This document shows positions 25,227 to 34,872 of a stretch of 64,000 nucleotides of DNA, in pieces. The position numbers and the translations under genes are program-made. The stretch is from an uncultured Bacteroidales bacterium (GTDB taxonomy: Bacteria; Bacteroidota; Bacteroidia; Bacteroidales; UBA932): NCBI GenBank assembly GCA_944325435.1, contig CALVAC010000010.1:1-64000 (forward strand), read 5' to 3'. The first letter of the stretch is position 1; each line of letters starts with the position of its first letter. The notes under the pieces were generated by a model that made no database searches, was not told the DNA's origin, and was given only the letters and a program-made list of their open reading frames with translations.

Positions 25227-26546
25227 ATGAAACAGAAAAGATTCATTCTCCAGGAAAAGGAGCTGCCGACACAATGGTATAACATCCAGGCAGACATGGT
25301 CAACAAGCCTATGCCCCTGCTCAACCCTGCCACCAGACAGCCTCTGAAAGCAGAAGACCTCTACCCGATTTTCGCCGAGGAACTGTGCCGTCAGGAACTC
25401 GACCAGACACACAGCTACATCGACATCCCGGAACCTGTCCAGGAAATGTACCGCTATTACAGATCCACACCTCTTGTGAGGGCATACGGACTGGAGAAGG
25501 CACTCGACACCCCTGCACATATCTATTTCAAGAACGAGAGCGTCAGCCCGGTGGGTTCCCATAAACTCAATTCCGCCATCGCACAGGCCTACTACTGCAA
25601 GCAGGAAGGTGTCACCAATGTGACAACGGAGACCGGAGCCGGACAATGGGGCACGGCACTTGCGTATGCCGCAAAGGTATTCGGTCTGGAGGCAGCTGTC
25701 TACCAGGTAAAGATAAGCTACGAGCAGAAGCCATACAGAAGAAGCATGATGCAGGTGTTCGGGGCGCAGGTTACCCCGTCTCCATCTATGTCAACAAGAG
25801 CGGGGAAAGACATCCTCACCGTCAATCCGAACTATCAGGGTTCCCTCGGCACAGCCATTTCAGAGGCCGTGGAACTGGCCCGGATGACTCCTGGATGCAA
25901 ATACACCCTCGGCTCTGTCATGAGCCACGTATCGCTGCACCAGACCGTCATCGGGCTTGAAGCCGAGAAACAGATGGAGATGGCCGGAGAATATCCGGAT
26001 ATGGTCATAGCATGTTTCGGAGGCGGTTCCAATTTCGGCGGCATAGCCTTCCCTTTCATGAAGCACAAGATATTGGAAGGGAAAAAGACAAGATTCATCG
26101 CCGCAGAACCTGCATCCTGCCCGAAACTGACAAAAGGGAAATTTGAATACGACTTCGGGGATGAGACCGGCTATACCCCTCTCCTGCCTATGTTCACCCT
26201 CGGACACAAATTCGCTCCGGCTAACATCCACGCAGGAGGACTTAGGTATCACGGCGCGGGAGTGATAGTGTCCCAGCTGCTTAAGGACGGATATATGGAA
26301 GCTGTCGACATCGAGCAGCTCGACTCGTTCAAGGCCGGCTGCCTGTTTGCAAGGACGGAAGGGATAGTGCCAGCCCCTGAATCCTGCCATGCCATTGCCG
26401 CCACTGTCAATGAAGCCCTCAGGTGCAGAGAGGCAGGAGAAAGCAAGGTAATCCTGTTCAACCTTTCCGGACACGGACTTATGGACATGTCTGCATACGA
26501 CCAGTATCTGGCCGGCAACCTGACCAACTATACCTACAACGGCTGA
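25227..26546 (+). CDS. TrpB2-type tryptophan synthase beta chain
   Basis: A 439-residue PLP enzyme of the long TrpB2 form, about 40 residues longer than the classical TrpB1. SHKLNSA carries the PLP lysine and CFGGGSNFGG binds the cofactor phosphate; TETGAGQWG is the catalytic-glutamate loop. TrpB2 enzymes make tryptophan from indole and serine and often work without TrpA. No trpA or other trp gene is near, so it may serve in indole salvage. It overlaps the convergent M24 gene by 13 bp. Confidence 0.92.
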   Translation: MKQKRFILQEKELPTQWYNIQADMVNKPMPLLNPATRQPLKAEDLYPIFAEELCRQELDQTHSYIDIPEPVQEMYRYYRSTPLVRAYGLEKALDTPAHIYFKNESVSPVGSHKLNSAIAQAYYCKQEGVTNVTTETGAGQWGTALAYAAKVFGLEAAVYQVKISYEQKPYRRSMMQVFGAQVTPSPSMSTRAGKDILTVNPNYQGSLGTAISEAVELARMTPGCKYTLGSVMSHVSLHQTVIGLEAEKQMEMAGEYPDMVIACFGGGSNFGGIAFPFMKHKILEGKKTRFIAAEPASCPKLTKGKFEYDFGDETGYTPLLPMFTLGHKFAPANIHAGGLRYHGAGVIVSQLLKDGYMEAVDIEQLDSFKAGCLFARTEGIVPAPESCHAIAATVNEALRCREAGESKVILFNLSGHGLMDMSAYDQYLAGNLTNYTYNG

Positions 26547-28360
26547 ACTTCAGTCTTCAGCCATAGGGCTACATCTTCCGGAAGAAGAGGAGAAAGACGC
26601 TCATAGACGGATGCATTGTATCTGTTGAGCCATTTCACCTCTTCTTCTGTCATCATCTCCTTCAGTATCGGAGCGGTGTCTATATGGCAGATGGTCAATG
26701 TCTCGAACGCCAGCCATCTTCCGAAACTGTCAGTCCCTGCATCCACACAGAGCAGTATGTTCTCGTGACGCACTCCGTGCTGACCCTGACGATATATCCC
26801 CGGTTCATCCGATGTGACCATCCCCGGAAGAAACGGCTGGGGGTTGAGATCCTGTCTGATGCTCTGCGGACCTTCGTGGACACCGAGATAGAATCCTACC
26901 CCATGTCCTGTGCCGTGGCCGAAATTCCGTCTTGTTCTCCACAATGCATTCCTGGCAAGCACATCCAGCCTGCATCCCGGTGTCCCTTCCGGAAAGACGG
27001 CCATAGCCAGCTGGATCATACCCTTGAGCACAAGGGTATAGTCCTCTTTCTCAAGCTGTGTGCACTCTCCGAGAGGCACTGTCCTGGTAATGTCCGTCGT
27101 GCCGAAAAAATACTGACCTCCGGAATCCACAAGATACAGTCCGTGCGGCTCGAGCACTGCAGAACCCTCTGCCGGCGTACTGTAATGCGGAAGGGCGGCA
27201 TTCGGCCCGTATGCCGATATGGTCGCGAAACTGTTGCCCCTGTACCCGTCTATCTCGGAACGGAAACCATCCAGCCTTATGGCCGCATCCCATTCGGTCA
27301 CCTTTGCTCCGGAAGCCATAGTCGAATCCAGCCAGTAAAGGAACTTCTCCATGGCACAGCCATCTTCCATATATGCCTCACGCAGAGACTTTATCTCGAC
27401 CTGATTCTTCACGGACTTCCGCAATGCGACAGGAGATGGTCCTGCGATGACATTCTCTTCCCCGAAGAGCTCCGACACATATCTGTAGAGATGATAACTG
27501 AGGGAAGAGCGGTCTACATACAGCTTCGATTCGGAAGCATCCCTGTCCGCTACGGCGATATAGATATCGTCGTACCCCGCTATCTCCACTCCATCCGCCT
27601 TTATCTCCATAAAACTGTCGACAGTATCCTGGTCCGTATGGGCATCCGCTCCCTTGCGTACAAACCATACGGCCCTGTCGAGCGTGACATACAGCCACGA
27701 TATCACATAGGGATTGTACACGATGTCGCTTCCCCTGACATTGAGCAGCCACGCAATCTCGTCCAGAGAAGACAGAAGTATGGCATCGCAGTCTTCAGAC
27801 ATCAGGAATTTTCTGAGCCACACCAGTTTCTGGAGTCTGGATTCTCCCACATCCGTCCCATCCAGGGTAATGATCGGAGACACCGGAACCATCGGACGGT
27901 CTGTCCACAGCCCATCCAGAATATCCGGGACATCCACCACTTTCCAGATACCGTCCCCACGAGTCCTTGACATCGCCTTCTCCAGCCCCTCGAATGCCGA
28001 GACCGACATACAGCTCCCATCCACCGCGACTACTGACACCCTTTCCGCAAGCCATTGCGGTATGGGAACGGAATCAGTCTGTCCTGTCCTGTGGAGTTCA
28101 ATCCCGGTACCCTGCAACTGCTCCAGAGCCTGGATGAAATATCTCGAATCTGTCCACAGGCCCGCATGGTCTGCCGTAATGACAAGGTCGCCGGCTTCCC
28201 CTGTAAATCCTGAAAGCCATTGAACTGCCTGCCATCTCCGGGCAGGATATTCGCTCGAATGAGGATCTGATGCACCGACAACGACTGCATCCCAGCCTTT
28301 CGCCGCCATCATCCTCCTGACGGCCTCCACCCTTTCAAAAAAGATATTTCCCATAATCAT
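26534..28360 (-). CDS. M24 family aminopeptidase P-like peptidase
   Basis: A 608-residue protein with the three-part architecture of eukaryotic-type aminopeptidase P: two creatinase-like N-terminal domains (about 1-310) and a C-terminal pita-bread domain. Metal ligands are visible: the two aspartates in VDSGGQYFFGTTDITRT, the histidine in FGHGTGHGVG, and glutamates in SDEPGIYR and VRHENILL. It removes N-terminal residues that precede proline. No signal peptide, so cytoplasmic. Last gene of the leftward operon, 40 nt after trmB. Start ATG at 28360 or two codons later. Confidence 0.92.
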   Translation of the reverse strand: MIMGNIFFERVEAVRRMMAAKGWDAVVVGASDPHSSEYPARRWQAVQWLSGFTGEAGDLVITADHAGLWTDSRYFIQALEQLQGTGIELHRTGQTDSVPIPQWLAERVSVVAVDGSCMSVSAFEGLEKAMSRTRGDGIWKVVDVPDILDGLWTDRPMVPVSPIITLDGTDVGESRLQKLVWLRKFLMSEDCDAILLSSLDEIAWLLNVRGSDIVYNPYVISWLYVTLDRAVWFVRKGADAHTDQDTVDSFMEIKADGVEIAGYDDIYIAVADRDASESKLYVDRSSLSYHLYRYVSELFGEENVIAGPSPVALRKSVKNQVEIKSLREAYMEDGCAMEKFLYWLDSTMASGAKVTEWDAAIRLDGFRSEIDGYRGNSFATISAYGPNAALPHYSTPAEGSAVLEPHGLYLVDSGGQYFFGTTDITRTVPLGECTQLEKEDYTLVLKGMIQLAMAVFPEGTPGCRLDVLARNALWRTRRNFGHGTGHGVGFYLGVHEGPQSIRQDLNPQPFLPGMVTSDEPGIYRQGQHGVRHENILLCVDAGTDSFGRWLAFETLTICHIDTAPILKEMMTEEEVKWLNRYNASVYERLSPLLPEDVALWLKTEVQPL

Positions 28361-28400
28361 CGAATGTCAAGGAAAGACAAAAAACTGCTGATGAACGGCC

Positions 28401-29162
28401 CTACCTTTCCCACCGGTCCTCATCCCAGTCCGGTGACAGGTACGGTCCCGCGTGGTCAATCACAAAAGCGAGATAGGTAATAGGAATCCCCTGCGCGAGA
28501 TACTGGGATTCGTAGAATGTCTGGACTTCAAACAGTGCATCCACGGCATCCCTGCCGCAGACAGACAGCATATCGCTCGCATAGAGACGTTCCCTGTCTG
28601 CCCCGTATATATCAGTCGCCTCTGCAAGCACCTTGAGGGAGTTCTGCCTCGCCATGGCGGCAGAATATTCATGCAGGTATCTGCTGTCAGTCTTCAGATG
28701 CACTATACCTCCCTCCCGGAGCATGCTGCGGTATCTTTCCATAAAGAGAGGGGAAGTGAGACGCTTCTTCTCCCTGTGTATCTGAGGGTCCGCAAAGGTT
28801 ATCCATATCTCCGACACTTCTCCCGGAGCAAAAAGGGATGTGATGAACTCTATTCTGGTCCGGAGGAAGGCCACGTTGGGAAGGCTGTGCTCTTCCGCAT
28901 ATTTCGCGCCCTTCCAGAGACGCGCCCCCTTGATGTCGACCCCTATATAGTTGCATACGGGATTGCGCAGGGCAAGATCTATCGTATATTCTCCCTTGCC
29001 GCAGCCCAGCTCCACCACTATGGGATGATCATTCCCGAAAACCTTTTTCCCCCAATGTCCTTTCAGAGGATGGTCGGTGCGGAAGACCTCCTCTGTCCTC
29101 GGCTGCACCAGACATCCGAATGTTTCGTTCTCCTTGAATTTTCTGAGCTTGTCCTTCCCCAT
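28401..29162 (-). CDS. trmB: tRNA (guanine46-N7)-methyltransferase
   Basis: A 253-residue SAM-dependent enzyme that makes m7G46 in the variable loop of tRNAs. The SAM site VELGCGKGEYTIDLA and the catalytic region ITFADPQIHREKKR are clear. I start at the ATG of MGKDKLRKFKENE; an in-frame extension upstream overlaps gldH and is not conserved in character. Start is 7 nt after the gldH stop. Confidence 0.94.
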   Translation of the reverse strand: MGKDKLRKFKENETFGCLVQPRTEEVFRTDHPLKGHWGKKVFGNDHPIVVELGCGKGEYTIDLALRNPVCNYIGVDIKGARLWKGAKYAEEHSLPNVAFLRTRIEFITSLFAPGEVSEIWITFADPQIHREKKRLTSPLFMERYRSMLREGGIVHLKTDSRYLHEYSAAMARQNSLKVLAEATDIYGADRERLYASDMLSVCGRDAVDALFEVQTFYESQYLAQGIPITYLAFVIDHAGPYLSPDWDEDRWER

Positions 29163-29169
29163 AACCGTA

Positions 29170-29628
29170 TTATAATGTTGCTTTCTGCCTAATGACACGC
29201 AGCCCGAGTCCCCTGAACCCATCCAGCACGGATTCCCCTTCCACAGACACATACATTGTCCATTCTCCATATTCTGACGGCACGAATCCTGTCCTGTACG
29301 GGACAAGGCAGTCCATCGTGAAATGTCCTCCTTCCGAAAAGCTTCCTGGCGGAATCACCGCCTTCTCCGAATATCTCCGCCCTGACGGAGACCTGAAAGA
29401 TATGTCGAGAGCCATTCCCCGGACCATTCCGGGCCTGTCCCTGGAACCGTCTATCCTTGTGAAAAAATACAGGGAATAGGCGGACAAGGTGTCTGACATG
29501 TCCAGGCTATACGTATAACATCCCCGGGCATCCCCGGATCTGATGAATGTCTCTGTCATACGAGGTTCGGAACACGACAGGAGAGACACTGCAAGTGCAG
29601 CGGACAATATCAGGGAAACCGGTCTCAT
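29170..29628 (-). CDS. gldH: GldH-like lipoprotein
   Basis: A 152-residue lipoprotein (lipobox LLSC, cysteine at 19) with a beta-rich body. Size, a tyrosine- and serine-rich core and above all the position directly after ricT and holB match GldH, named for gliding motility in Flavobacterium but found in many non-gliding Bacteroidales. Its role here is unknown. Its start codon overlaps the ricT stop by 4 nt. Confidence 0.75.
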   Translation of the reverse strand: MRPVSLILSAALAVSLLSCSEPRMTETFIRSGDARGCYTYSLDMSDTLSAYSLYFFTRIDGSRDRPGMVRGMALDISFRSPSGRRYSEKAVIPPGSFSEGGHFTMDCLVPYRTGFVPSEYGEWTMYVSVEGESVLDGFRGLGLRVIRQKATL

Positions 29629-30896
29629 TGTCCTGCATTTTTCTGTTCCGGCCGGGCTCTGTCCTGTCTGTTCATCTGCCCTCCCTGACGGTTCTGCGGC
29701 CTTGTTCCGCCGGCCTGTCTCTGCTGCGGCCTTCCTCCTCCGTTCTTCGGTCTCTGCGCATTCTGCTGTCCCGGCCTGTTCTTTCCCTTGCCGCCTTTGC
29801 GTCTTCTCCGCGTCTCGTCAAAACGTGTGATGCTGTCGTCCCCAACGGCAGAAATGAACTCAGGGACATTCTGCACCGGTTCTCCCTTGAGCGACTCCGG
29901 CTTCTGGCCGTTCCTGTTCATCCGGATAATCTCCCTGACCTCTGCAGCAGGAAGAGGATACAGATTGGCAAATGAAGACTGGTCATACGAGAAATACATG
30001 GTCTCCTTGAGGATATCTGTCTTCATCAGATATGCCAGCCCATCCTCGAATTCAAGAGGGTTCAGCACTTTCGGTATCCTCGACTGGGCATCGATGTAGA
30101 CGGCAGTCTCATAATTCAGGCAGCATTTGAGCTTCCCGCACTGACCTGCAAGCTTCTGCGGATTGAGAGACAGGTCCTGTGTCCTGGCGGCCGCCGTGGT
30201 GATGGACTGGAAACTGGAGATATAGTTGGAGCAACACAGCTCACGGCCGCAGACCCCGAGCCCTCCTATCAGCCCTGCCTCCTGCCTGGCACCGATCTGC
30301 TTCATCTCTATCCTTATGTGGAACTCCTCGGCAAACACCTTGATCAGCTGCCGGAAATCCACCCTTCCATCCGCTATATAATAGAATATGGCCTTGGTTC
30401 CATCACCCTGAAACTCCACATCCCCGATTTTCATCTCCAGGCCAAGCTCGGCAGCTATCTGTCTTGCCCTGATCATAGTCTCGTGCTCCCTTGCTATGGC
30501 CTCCTGCCATTTCTCCAGATCGAATATCTTGGCCTTGCGGTAAATTTTCTTCAGTTCTGCGGTCTCCGGATCTATCTTCTTGCATTTCATCTGCCTGGAC
30601 ACGACAGGCCCCTCCAGGGTGACAATCCCCAGGTCATGCCCTGTCGCAGACTCCACAATCACGAGGTCACCCATCTTGATGGTCTGACCGGATGCATTGA
30701 CATATATACCCTTGCGCGTATTCTTGAAGCGCACTTCAAAATAATCCTTATACTGCTCCTGCTTCACCCCCGGAAGCCAGTCATATACCTCCAGCTTGCA
30801 GCAGCCCTGACGGTAGTCGCATTTCAGCTCTCCCTCATCGGTTCTCTCGACCACGCATCCGCGCGAGCAGTCAAATTTCCTGTTTTCGTTATCCAT
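29625..30896 (-). CDS. ricT: RicT/PSP1-domain protein
   Basis: A 423-residue cytoplasmic protein with the PSP1 region and the cysteine motifs GVCGRELCCSNY and GKLKCCLNYE, which in Bacillus RicT bind iron-sulfur clusters in a complex with RicA and RicF that affects RNA maturation. The last 75 residues are a low-complexity tail rich in Arg, Gln, Gly and Pro, typical of the Bacteroidetes version and possibly RNA-binding. It starts 3 nt after holB. Confidence 0.88.
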   Translation of the reverse strand: MDNENRKFDCSRGCVVERTDEGELKCDYRQGCCKLEVYDWLPGVKQEQYKDYFEVRFKNTRKGIYVNASGQTIKMGDLVIVESATGHDLGIVTLEGPVVSRQMKCKKIDPETAELKKIYRKAKIFDLEKWQEAIAREHETMIRARQIAAELGLEMKIGDVEFQGDGTKAIFYYIADGRVDFRQLIKVFAEEFHIRIEMKQIGARQEAGLIGGLGVCGRELCCSNYISSFQSITTAAARTQDLSLNPQKLAGQCGKLKCCLNYETAVYIDAQSRIPKVLNPLEFEDGLAYLMKTDILKETMYFSYDQSSFANLYPLPAAEVREIIRMNRNGQKPESLKGEPVQNVPEFISAVGDDSITRFDETRRRRKGGKGKNRPGQQNAQRPKNGGGRPQQRQAGGTRPQNRQGGQMNRQDRARPEQKNAGQ

Positions 30897-30899
30897 AAG

Positions 30900-32030
30900 T
30901 CAATAAGTCATAAAAATCCTGTTGACAAGGTCGCAGAAGACTATCTTAGCATTGACATTCCTGTCAATCTGCGCCGCCGCGCTGTCCAGATAGCCCGCAA
31001 CCCTGTCACAGAAGACATCACGGCTTCCGGCCGCCAAACCGGAAAGCAACTGTATCTCATCCTCCGTGGCATTAGAGACAGATGCCATACCGTGCCTTAT
31101 CATATATACCTTTCTTATGCAGTCTTCGGCAAAGGCGCAGAATCCTTTCTGCTTCTCCCTCGACTTGAGCGCGGACATATCCTCCCCGGCCTCAAGGGCC
31201 GTAAGCAAGTCTTTAGACCGGACCGCCTGCATCAGTTTCTCGAAGATTGACATATATTCATCATAATCCGCCCTGTCCCCTATCATGGTGAGAGCCGCTC
31301 CGACACTCCCTCCGGACACGTTTGCATACACCCTTGCCTGCTCTGCAGATACAGAGAACCTTGTCTGCAGGGTCTGCGCCACCTCTTCCTTGTCCATCGG
31401 CAGGACCCTGAAACTCTGGCATCTGGAAAAGATGGTCTGGAGCACCTTCTCCGGAGCATGCGTCACCATCAGGAAAAGTGTCTTCTCCGGAGGTTCCTCC
31501 ACTATCTTCAACAGTCTGTTCGCCGCTTCCGCATTCATCTTCTCCGGAAGCCATATCACCACTGCGCGGTATCCGCTCCCGACCGGGGAAAGCGACAGCT
31601 TCTCAAGGACAGATTTGGCCTCCGCCACCGCTATGTTACCTGCTTTCCCCTCTATTCCAAGCTCGGAATACAGCTCGCTTTCAAGGAAATACGGATCCGC
31701 CAGCACCAGTTCTCTCCAGTATTTCAGATATGTGTCAGAGACTGGCTTTTCTGAAGAAGACACCCTTGTGCCGCTGTTGACCGGAAAGACGAAATACATG
31801 TCCGGATAGATCAGCTTCGATATCTGTCTGCAGGACGGGCATTCTCCGCAGGAATCGCCATCACGACGGTCCTGGCAGTTCAGATACTGGAAAAAAGCCA
31901 GCACAAGAGGCAGTGCGCCGCAGCCTTCGTTCTCATAGAAGAGCATTGCATGGGCCACCCTGCCGCTGTCTGCCATACCGGACAGCGCCCTCTTCACATC
32001 ATCATTCCCGGGTATGTCTGCAAACCTCAT
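30900..32030 (-). CDS. holB: DNA polymerase III delta' subunit
   Basis: A 376-residue clamp-loader subunit. The four zinc cysteines (C53, then CGECPSC) sit where expected in the AAA+ domain, and SRCQSFRV is the conserved SRC segment. The Walker A motif is degenerate (NEGCGALPLVLAF), as is usual for delta'. It abuts ispB with no gap. Confidence 0.92.
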   Translation of the reverse strand: MRFADIPGNDDVKRALSGMADSGRVAHAMLFYENEGCGALPLVLAFFQYLNCQDRRDGDSCGECPSCRQISKLIYPDMYFVFPVNSGTRVSSSEKPVSDTYLKYWRELVLADPYFLESELYSELGIEGKAGNIAVAEAKSVLEKLSLSPVGSGYRAVVIWLPEKMNAEAANRLLKIVEEPPEKTLFLMVTHAPEKVLQTIFSRCQSFRVLPMDKEEVAQTLQTRFSVSAEQARVYANVSGGSVGAALTMIGDRADYDEYMSIFEKLMQAVRSKDLLTALEAGEDMSALKSREKQKGFCAFAEDCIRKVYMIRHGMASVSNATEDEIQLLSGLAAGSRDVFCDRVAGYLDSAAAQIDRNVNAKIVFCDLVNRIFMTY

Positions 32031-33020
32031 CTATGAAAGCCGTTTTCCCACATAGTCCGCAATCTCTGCAAGACAGTTCTTCTCCATACTGTCCGGAAGG
32101 ACATCCAGGGCCTTGACGGCCTTGTCTACATACTCCCCAAGCCTGCGGGTGGCATATTCTATCCCGTTGTGCGTCCGTACGAAAGCTATGATCTCATCCC
32201 TGTATCCCGGATTGGACCGGATATCCCTGACCTTCTTCCGTATGTCCGCATCCGTGCCGGCGCTCGCATTATGCAACGCACCAAGCAGAGGAAGGGTCAT
32301 CTTCTGCTCCAGGATATCCACGCCTACCGGCTTGCCCACCTGGGAAGAGGATGGGGAATAGTCGAATATGTCATCCCTTATCTGGAAAGCCATCCCGAGC
32401 GAGACCGCATAAGTCCGCACAGCCTGCTCCTGCTCCTGTGAAGCGTTCACCGAAATGGCGGCGGAGACAGCGGCAGCCTCGAAAAGGGATGCTGTCTTGT
32501 TGAATATTATCCTTACATAATCGTCTTCATCAGTGTCACAGGTCCCGGCCTTCTGCAGCTGGAACATCTCGCCTTCAGCAAGATCGCTCAATGTCCGCGA
32601 AAAGAGCCTGATCACCCGGCCGTCCAGTGGAGTGTCGCAGCCCAGGATACATTCCATCGCCCTGACCAGCCAGAAATCCCCGACAAGCACCGACACGGAT
32701 GGTCCCATCAGTGACCTTATCGTCGGGACTCCCCTCCGCTGGTCGCTGTTGTCCGCCACATCATCGTGCAGAAGCGTGGCATTGTGGAGAAGTTCCGCTG
32801 CGGCGGCATACGAGACGCTTGCCTCAGTCAGCCTTCCTCCGGAACATGCCCGGGCCACAAGAAGCGCGAGCAAAGGCCTCAACTGCTTTCCCGAATGCTC
32901 CAGAATCCTGGAATTGGTCACGTTCAGGACCTCTATGTCGCTCTTCAGCTGCTCTCCTATCCTAGTCTCGACTCTTGTCCAGTCCTCCCCGAGGAATGAT
33001 TTCAACTTGTTCAGATCCAT
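32031..33020 (-). CDS. ispB: Long-chain polyprenyl diphosphate synthase
   Basis: A 329-residue trans-prenyltransferase with both aspartate-rich motifs: LLHDDVADNSDQRRG and FQIRDDIFDYS. It extends farnesyl diphosphate with isopentenyl units, most likely to make the side chain of menaquinone. The exact chain length cannot be told. Directly adjacent to the outer-membrane protein gene and holB. Confidence 0.92.
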   Translation of the reverse strand: MDLNKLKSFLGEDWTRVETRIGEQLKSDIEVLNVTNSRILEHSGKQLRPLLALLVARACSGGRLTEASVSYAAAAELLHNATLLHDDVADNSDQRRGVPTIRSLMGPSVSVLVGDFWLVRAMECILGCDTPLDGRVIRLFSRTLSDLAEGEMFQLQKAGTCDTDEDDYVRIIFNKTASLFEAAAVSAAISVNASQEQEQAVRTYAVSLGMAFQIRDDIFDYSPSSSQVGKPVGVDILEQKMTLPLLGALHNASAGTDADIRKKVRDIRSNPGYRDEIIAFVRTHNGIEYATRRLGEYVDKAVKALDVLPDSMEKNCLAEIADYVGKRLS

Positions 33021-33659
33021 CTATTTGCCGCCTCCGAAAAGGATTGCCAGAGAAAGTGTAAACCCTCCGAAGTTGCTTGATGAAAACGCGTTGCCTATGA
33101 ACGGGACGAAACCGTCCTGCATCGCGGCATCCGCATTGGAAAGAGGCCCCAGATTCCAGTTATACCGGCCTATCACCTGGAATCTCCAGAGTTCCAGGCC
33201 TATACCCAGACCAATACCATACTCGAACCGGTTGAGTCCCGACCACTGGTTTCTTCCTTCTTCCATACCAGCAGCAGACATCCTGTTGCCCAGGGCATAG
33301 CCTATATATGGAGTGACATCCAGGAACGGCCTGAACACCAGAAGATCCGGACCCCACTGCAGGGACACCGGAAGTTCAAGATAGCTCATCCTGATATTGA
33401 AATCCTGGCCTATCATCTTCGCTCCCTTTGCATTATAGATAAGAGAAGGCTGGAGAGAAAAGCCGAGAGGAAGATCCAGCTTATAGGTGAAACCTCCGTG
33501 CCACTGTGTCATGGCAGCCCTGTTAAGGTCGCTTATCTTCGCTGTGGAGAAAGTCACGCCTCCGATCACCCCATAACGGCTCTGGGCCATAGAAGCAGCC
33601 GCCCCTGCCAGAAACACGGCAGAAACCGCCAGAAGCATAAAAAACCTTTTCATCGCCAA
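33021..33659 (-). CDS. Outer-membrane beta-barrel protein, PorT-like
   Basis: A 212-residue protein with signal peptide (about 1-25, ending SMA) and alternating amphipathic strands (GFSLQPSLIYNAKG, YLELPVSLQWG, FGGFTLSLAILFGG). This is the small outer-membrane beta-barrel family common in Bacteroidetes. No specific role is evident. It lies between trxA and ispB in the operon. Confidence 0.8.
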   Translation of the reverse strand: MAMKRFFMLLAVSAVFLAGAAASMAQSRYGVIGGVTFSTAKISDLNRAAMTQWHGGFTYKLDLPLGFSLQPSLIYNAKGAKMIGQDFNIRMSYLELPVSLQWGPDLLVFRPFLDVTPYIGYALGNRMSAAGMEEGRNQWSGLNRFEYGIGLGIGLELWRFQVIGRYNWNLGPLSNADAAMQDGFVPFIGNAFSSSNFGGFTLSLAILFGGGK

Positions 33660-33673
33660 TCGGAATTAAGATC

Positions 33674-33994
33674 TCACAGCAGGGCATCCAGCTTCTTTGC
33701 GATATCCGCCTTGGACGCAGCTCCGACCATTCTGTCAACCAGTTCTCCGTTCTTGAAAAACAGCAGTGTAGGGATGTTCCGGATGCTGTATTTCATCGGC
33801 ACTTCCTGATTCTCATCCACATTGCACTTGCCTATCACGACCTTGCCATCGTATTCAGCGGCAAGTTCCTCTACCAGAGGGGCAATCATACGGCACGGAC
33901 CGCACCATGTAGCCCAGAAGTCCACCATTACCGGCTTGCCGCCACCTATAATCTCCGCAAAATTTGCATCTGTTACAATCTGTTCCATAATCAT
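33674..33994 (-). CDS. trxA: Thioredoxin
   Basis: A 106-residue cytoplasmic thioredoxin with the active site WCGPC and the cis-proline segment IRNIPTLLFF. It reduces protein disulfides. The alternative start two codons on (33988, MEQIV) is equally plausible. First gene of the eight-gene leftward run that ends with the M24 peptidase; a promoter box lies at 34024-34031. Confidence 0.96.
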   Translation of the reverse strand: MIMEQIVTDANFAEIIGGGKPVMVDFWATWCGPCRMIAPLVEELAAEYDGKVVIGKCNVDENQEVPMKYSIRNIPTLLFFKNGELVDRMVGAASKADIAKKLDALL

Positions 33995-34023
33995 CTGGTT
34001 TTTAAAACAAAAATTTCCGGTTA

Positions 34024-34031
34024 CAAATATA
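34024..34031 (-). promoter_or_regulatory. -7 promoter element for the trxA operon
   Basis: Leftward TATATTTG, 30 bp before the trxA ATG. Confidence 0.55.
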
Positions 34032-34097
34032 ACATTTATAATCGGATTTCATACCAGGAAACCGGCCATACAGGAAACTGATACGGAAATTGCCGCA

Positions 34098-34871
34098 TTA
34101 CAGCAGGCCGAGATGCCGGAGCGCAGCCGCCACACCTTCATCATCCACCGAAGATGTGACATAGTCAGCGTGGGCCTTGACCTCATCGGCAGCATTCCCC
34201 ATCGCCACTCCTGTACCGGCGGCTTCGAGCATCGGAATGTCATTGCCCCCATCGCCGAAAGCCACCGTATCTTCCATACCGATGCCATAATAGCCTGCAA
34301 TCTGCCTTATCCCCTCGGCCTTGGAACTGTCCGACGGCACTATATCCACAAAGTCCGGATGCCATCGCGTGGCTACAGTCTTTTTCATATACGGAGCGAG
34401 AAGCCGCCCGAAAGTCTCATCATCCAGCACCGGAGTGTACTGGTACAGCGGCTCTTCCGCCGCCTCGGCCATACTCACCGGAGGAACAGGGGAAATCGAG
34501 AGCGATTCCAGCACGTGCATCGCCTTGGCATCCATAGCGGTCATGCTGACACGGCTCTCGCTGTAAGCCACACAAGACACCCCGCCATCATCCAGCAGAC
34601 GGGCGAGCAGTCCGGCTTCTTCCATATCCATCGGATTGCTGTACAGCAACCTCCCATCTGCATACACAAGGGAGCCGTTCATACATATATAGCCATCGAA
34701 TGGATAGTCTTTCAGATTGTCCATAAAAACCTTGTGCCTGCCGCTGGCGATGAAGACCCTGATACCCTGAGCCCGGAGCCTGTCCAGACATCTTATGGAT
34801 GCATCCGATATGACATGCGTCCTGAAACTGACCAGTGTCCCATCTATATCGAAAAAAACCGCCCTTACCAT
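34098..34871 (-). CDS. HAD superfamily hydrolase, Cof type
   Basis: A 257-residue cytoplasmic phosphatase: motif I FFDIDGTLV with the nucleophile aspartate near residue 7, a C2-type cap, and motif IV FGDGGNDIPML. Cof-type enzymes hydrolyse sugar phosphates, FMN or similar. Start at ATG 34871, one base after the lgt stop codon, so the two are translationally coupled; the longer frame inside lgt is rejected. Confidence 0.92.
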   Translation of the reverse strand: MVRAVFFDIDGTLVSFRTHVISDASIRCLDRLRAQGIRVFIASGRHKVFMDNLKDYPFDGYICMNGSLVYADGRLLYSNPMDMEEAGLLARLLDDGGVSCVAYSESRVSMTAMDAKAMHVLESLSISPVPPVSMAEAAEEPLYQYTPVLDDETFGRLLAPYMKKTVATRWHPDFVDIVPSDSSKAEGIRQIAGYYGIGMEDTVAFGDGGNDIPMLEAAGTGVAMGNAADEVKAHADYVTSSVDDEGVAAALRHLGLL

Positions 34872-34872
34872 A

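Noticed and set aside
26684..27970. Rightward ORF of 428 codons opposite the M24 peptidase
   Set aside because: Shadow of a gene with all metal ligands conserved; its composition is typical of antisense frames here.
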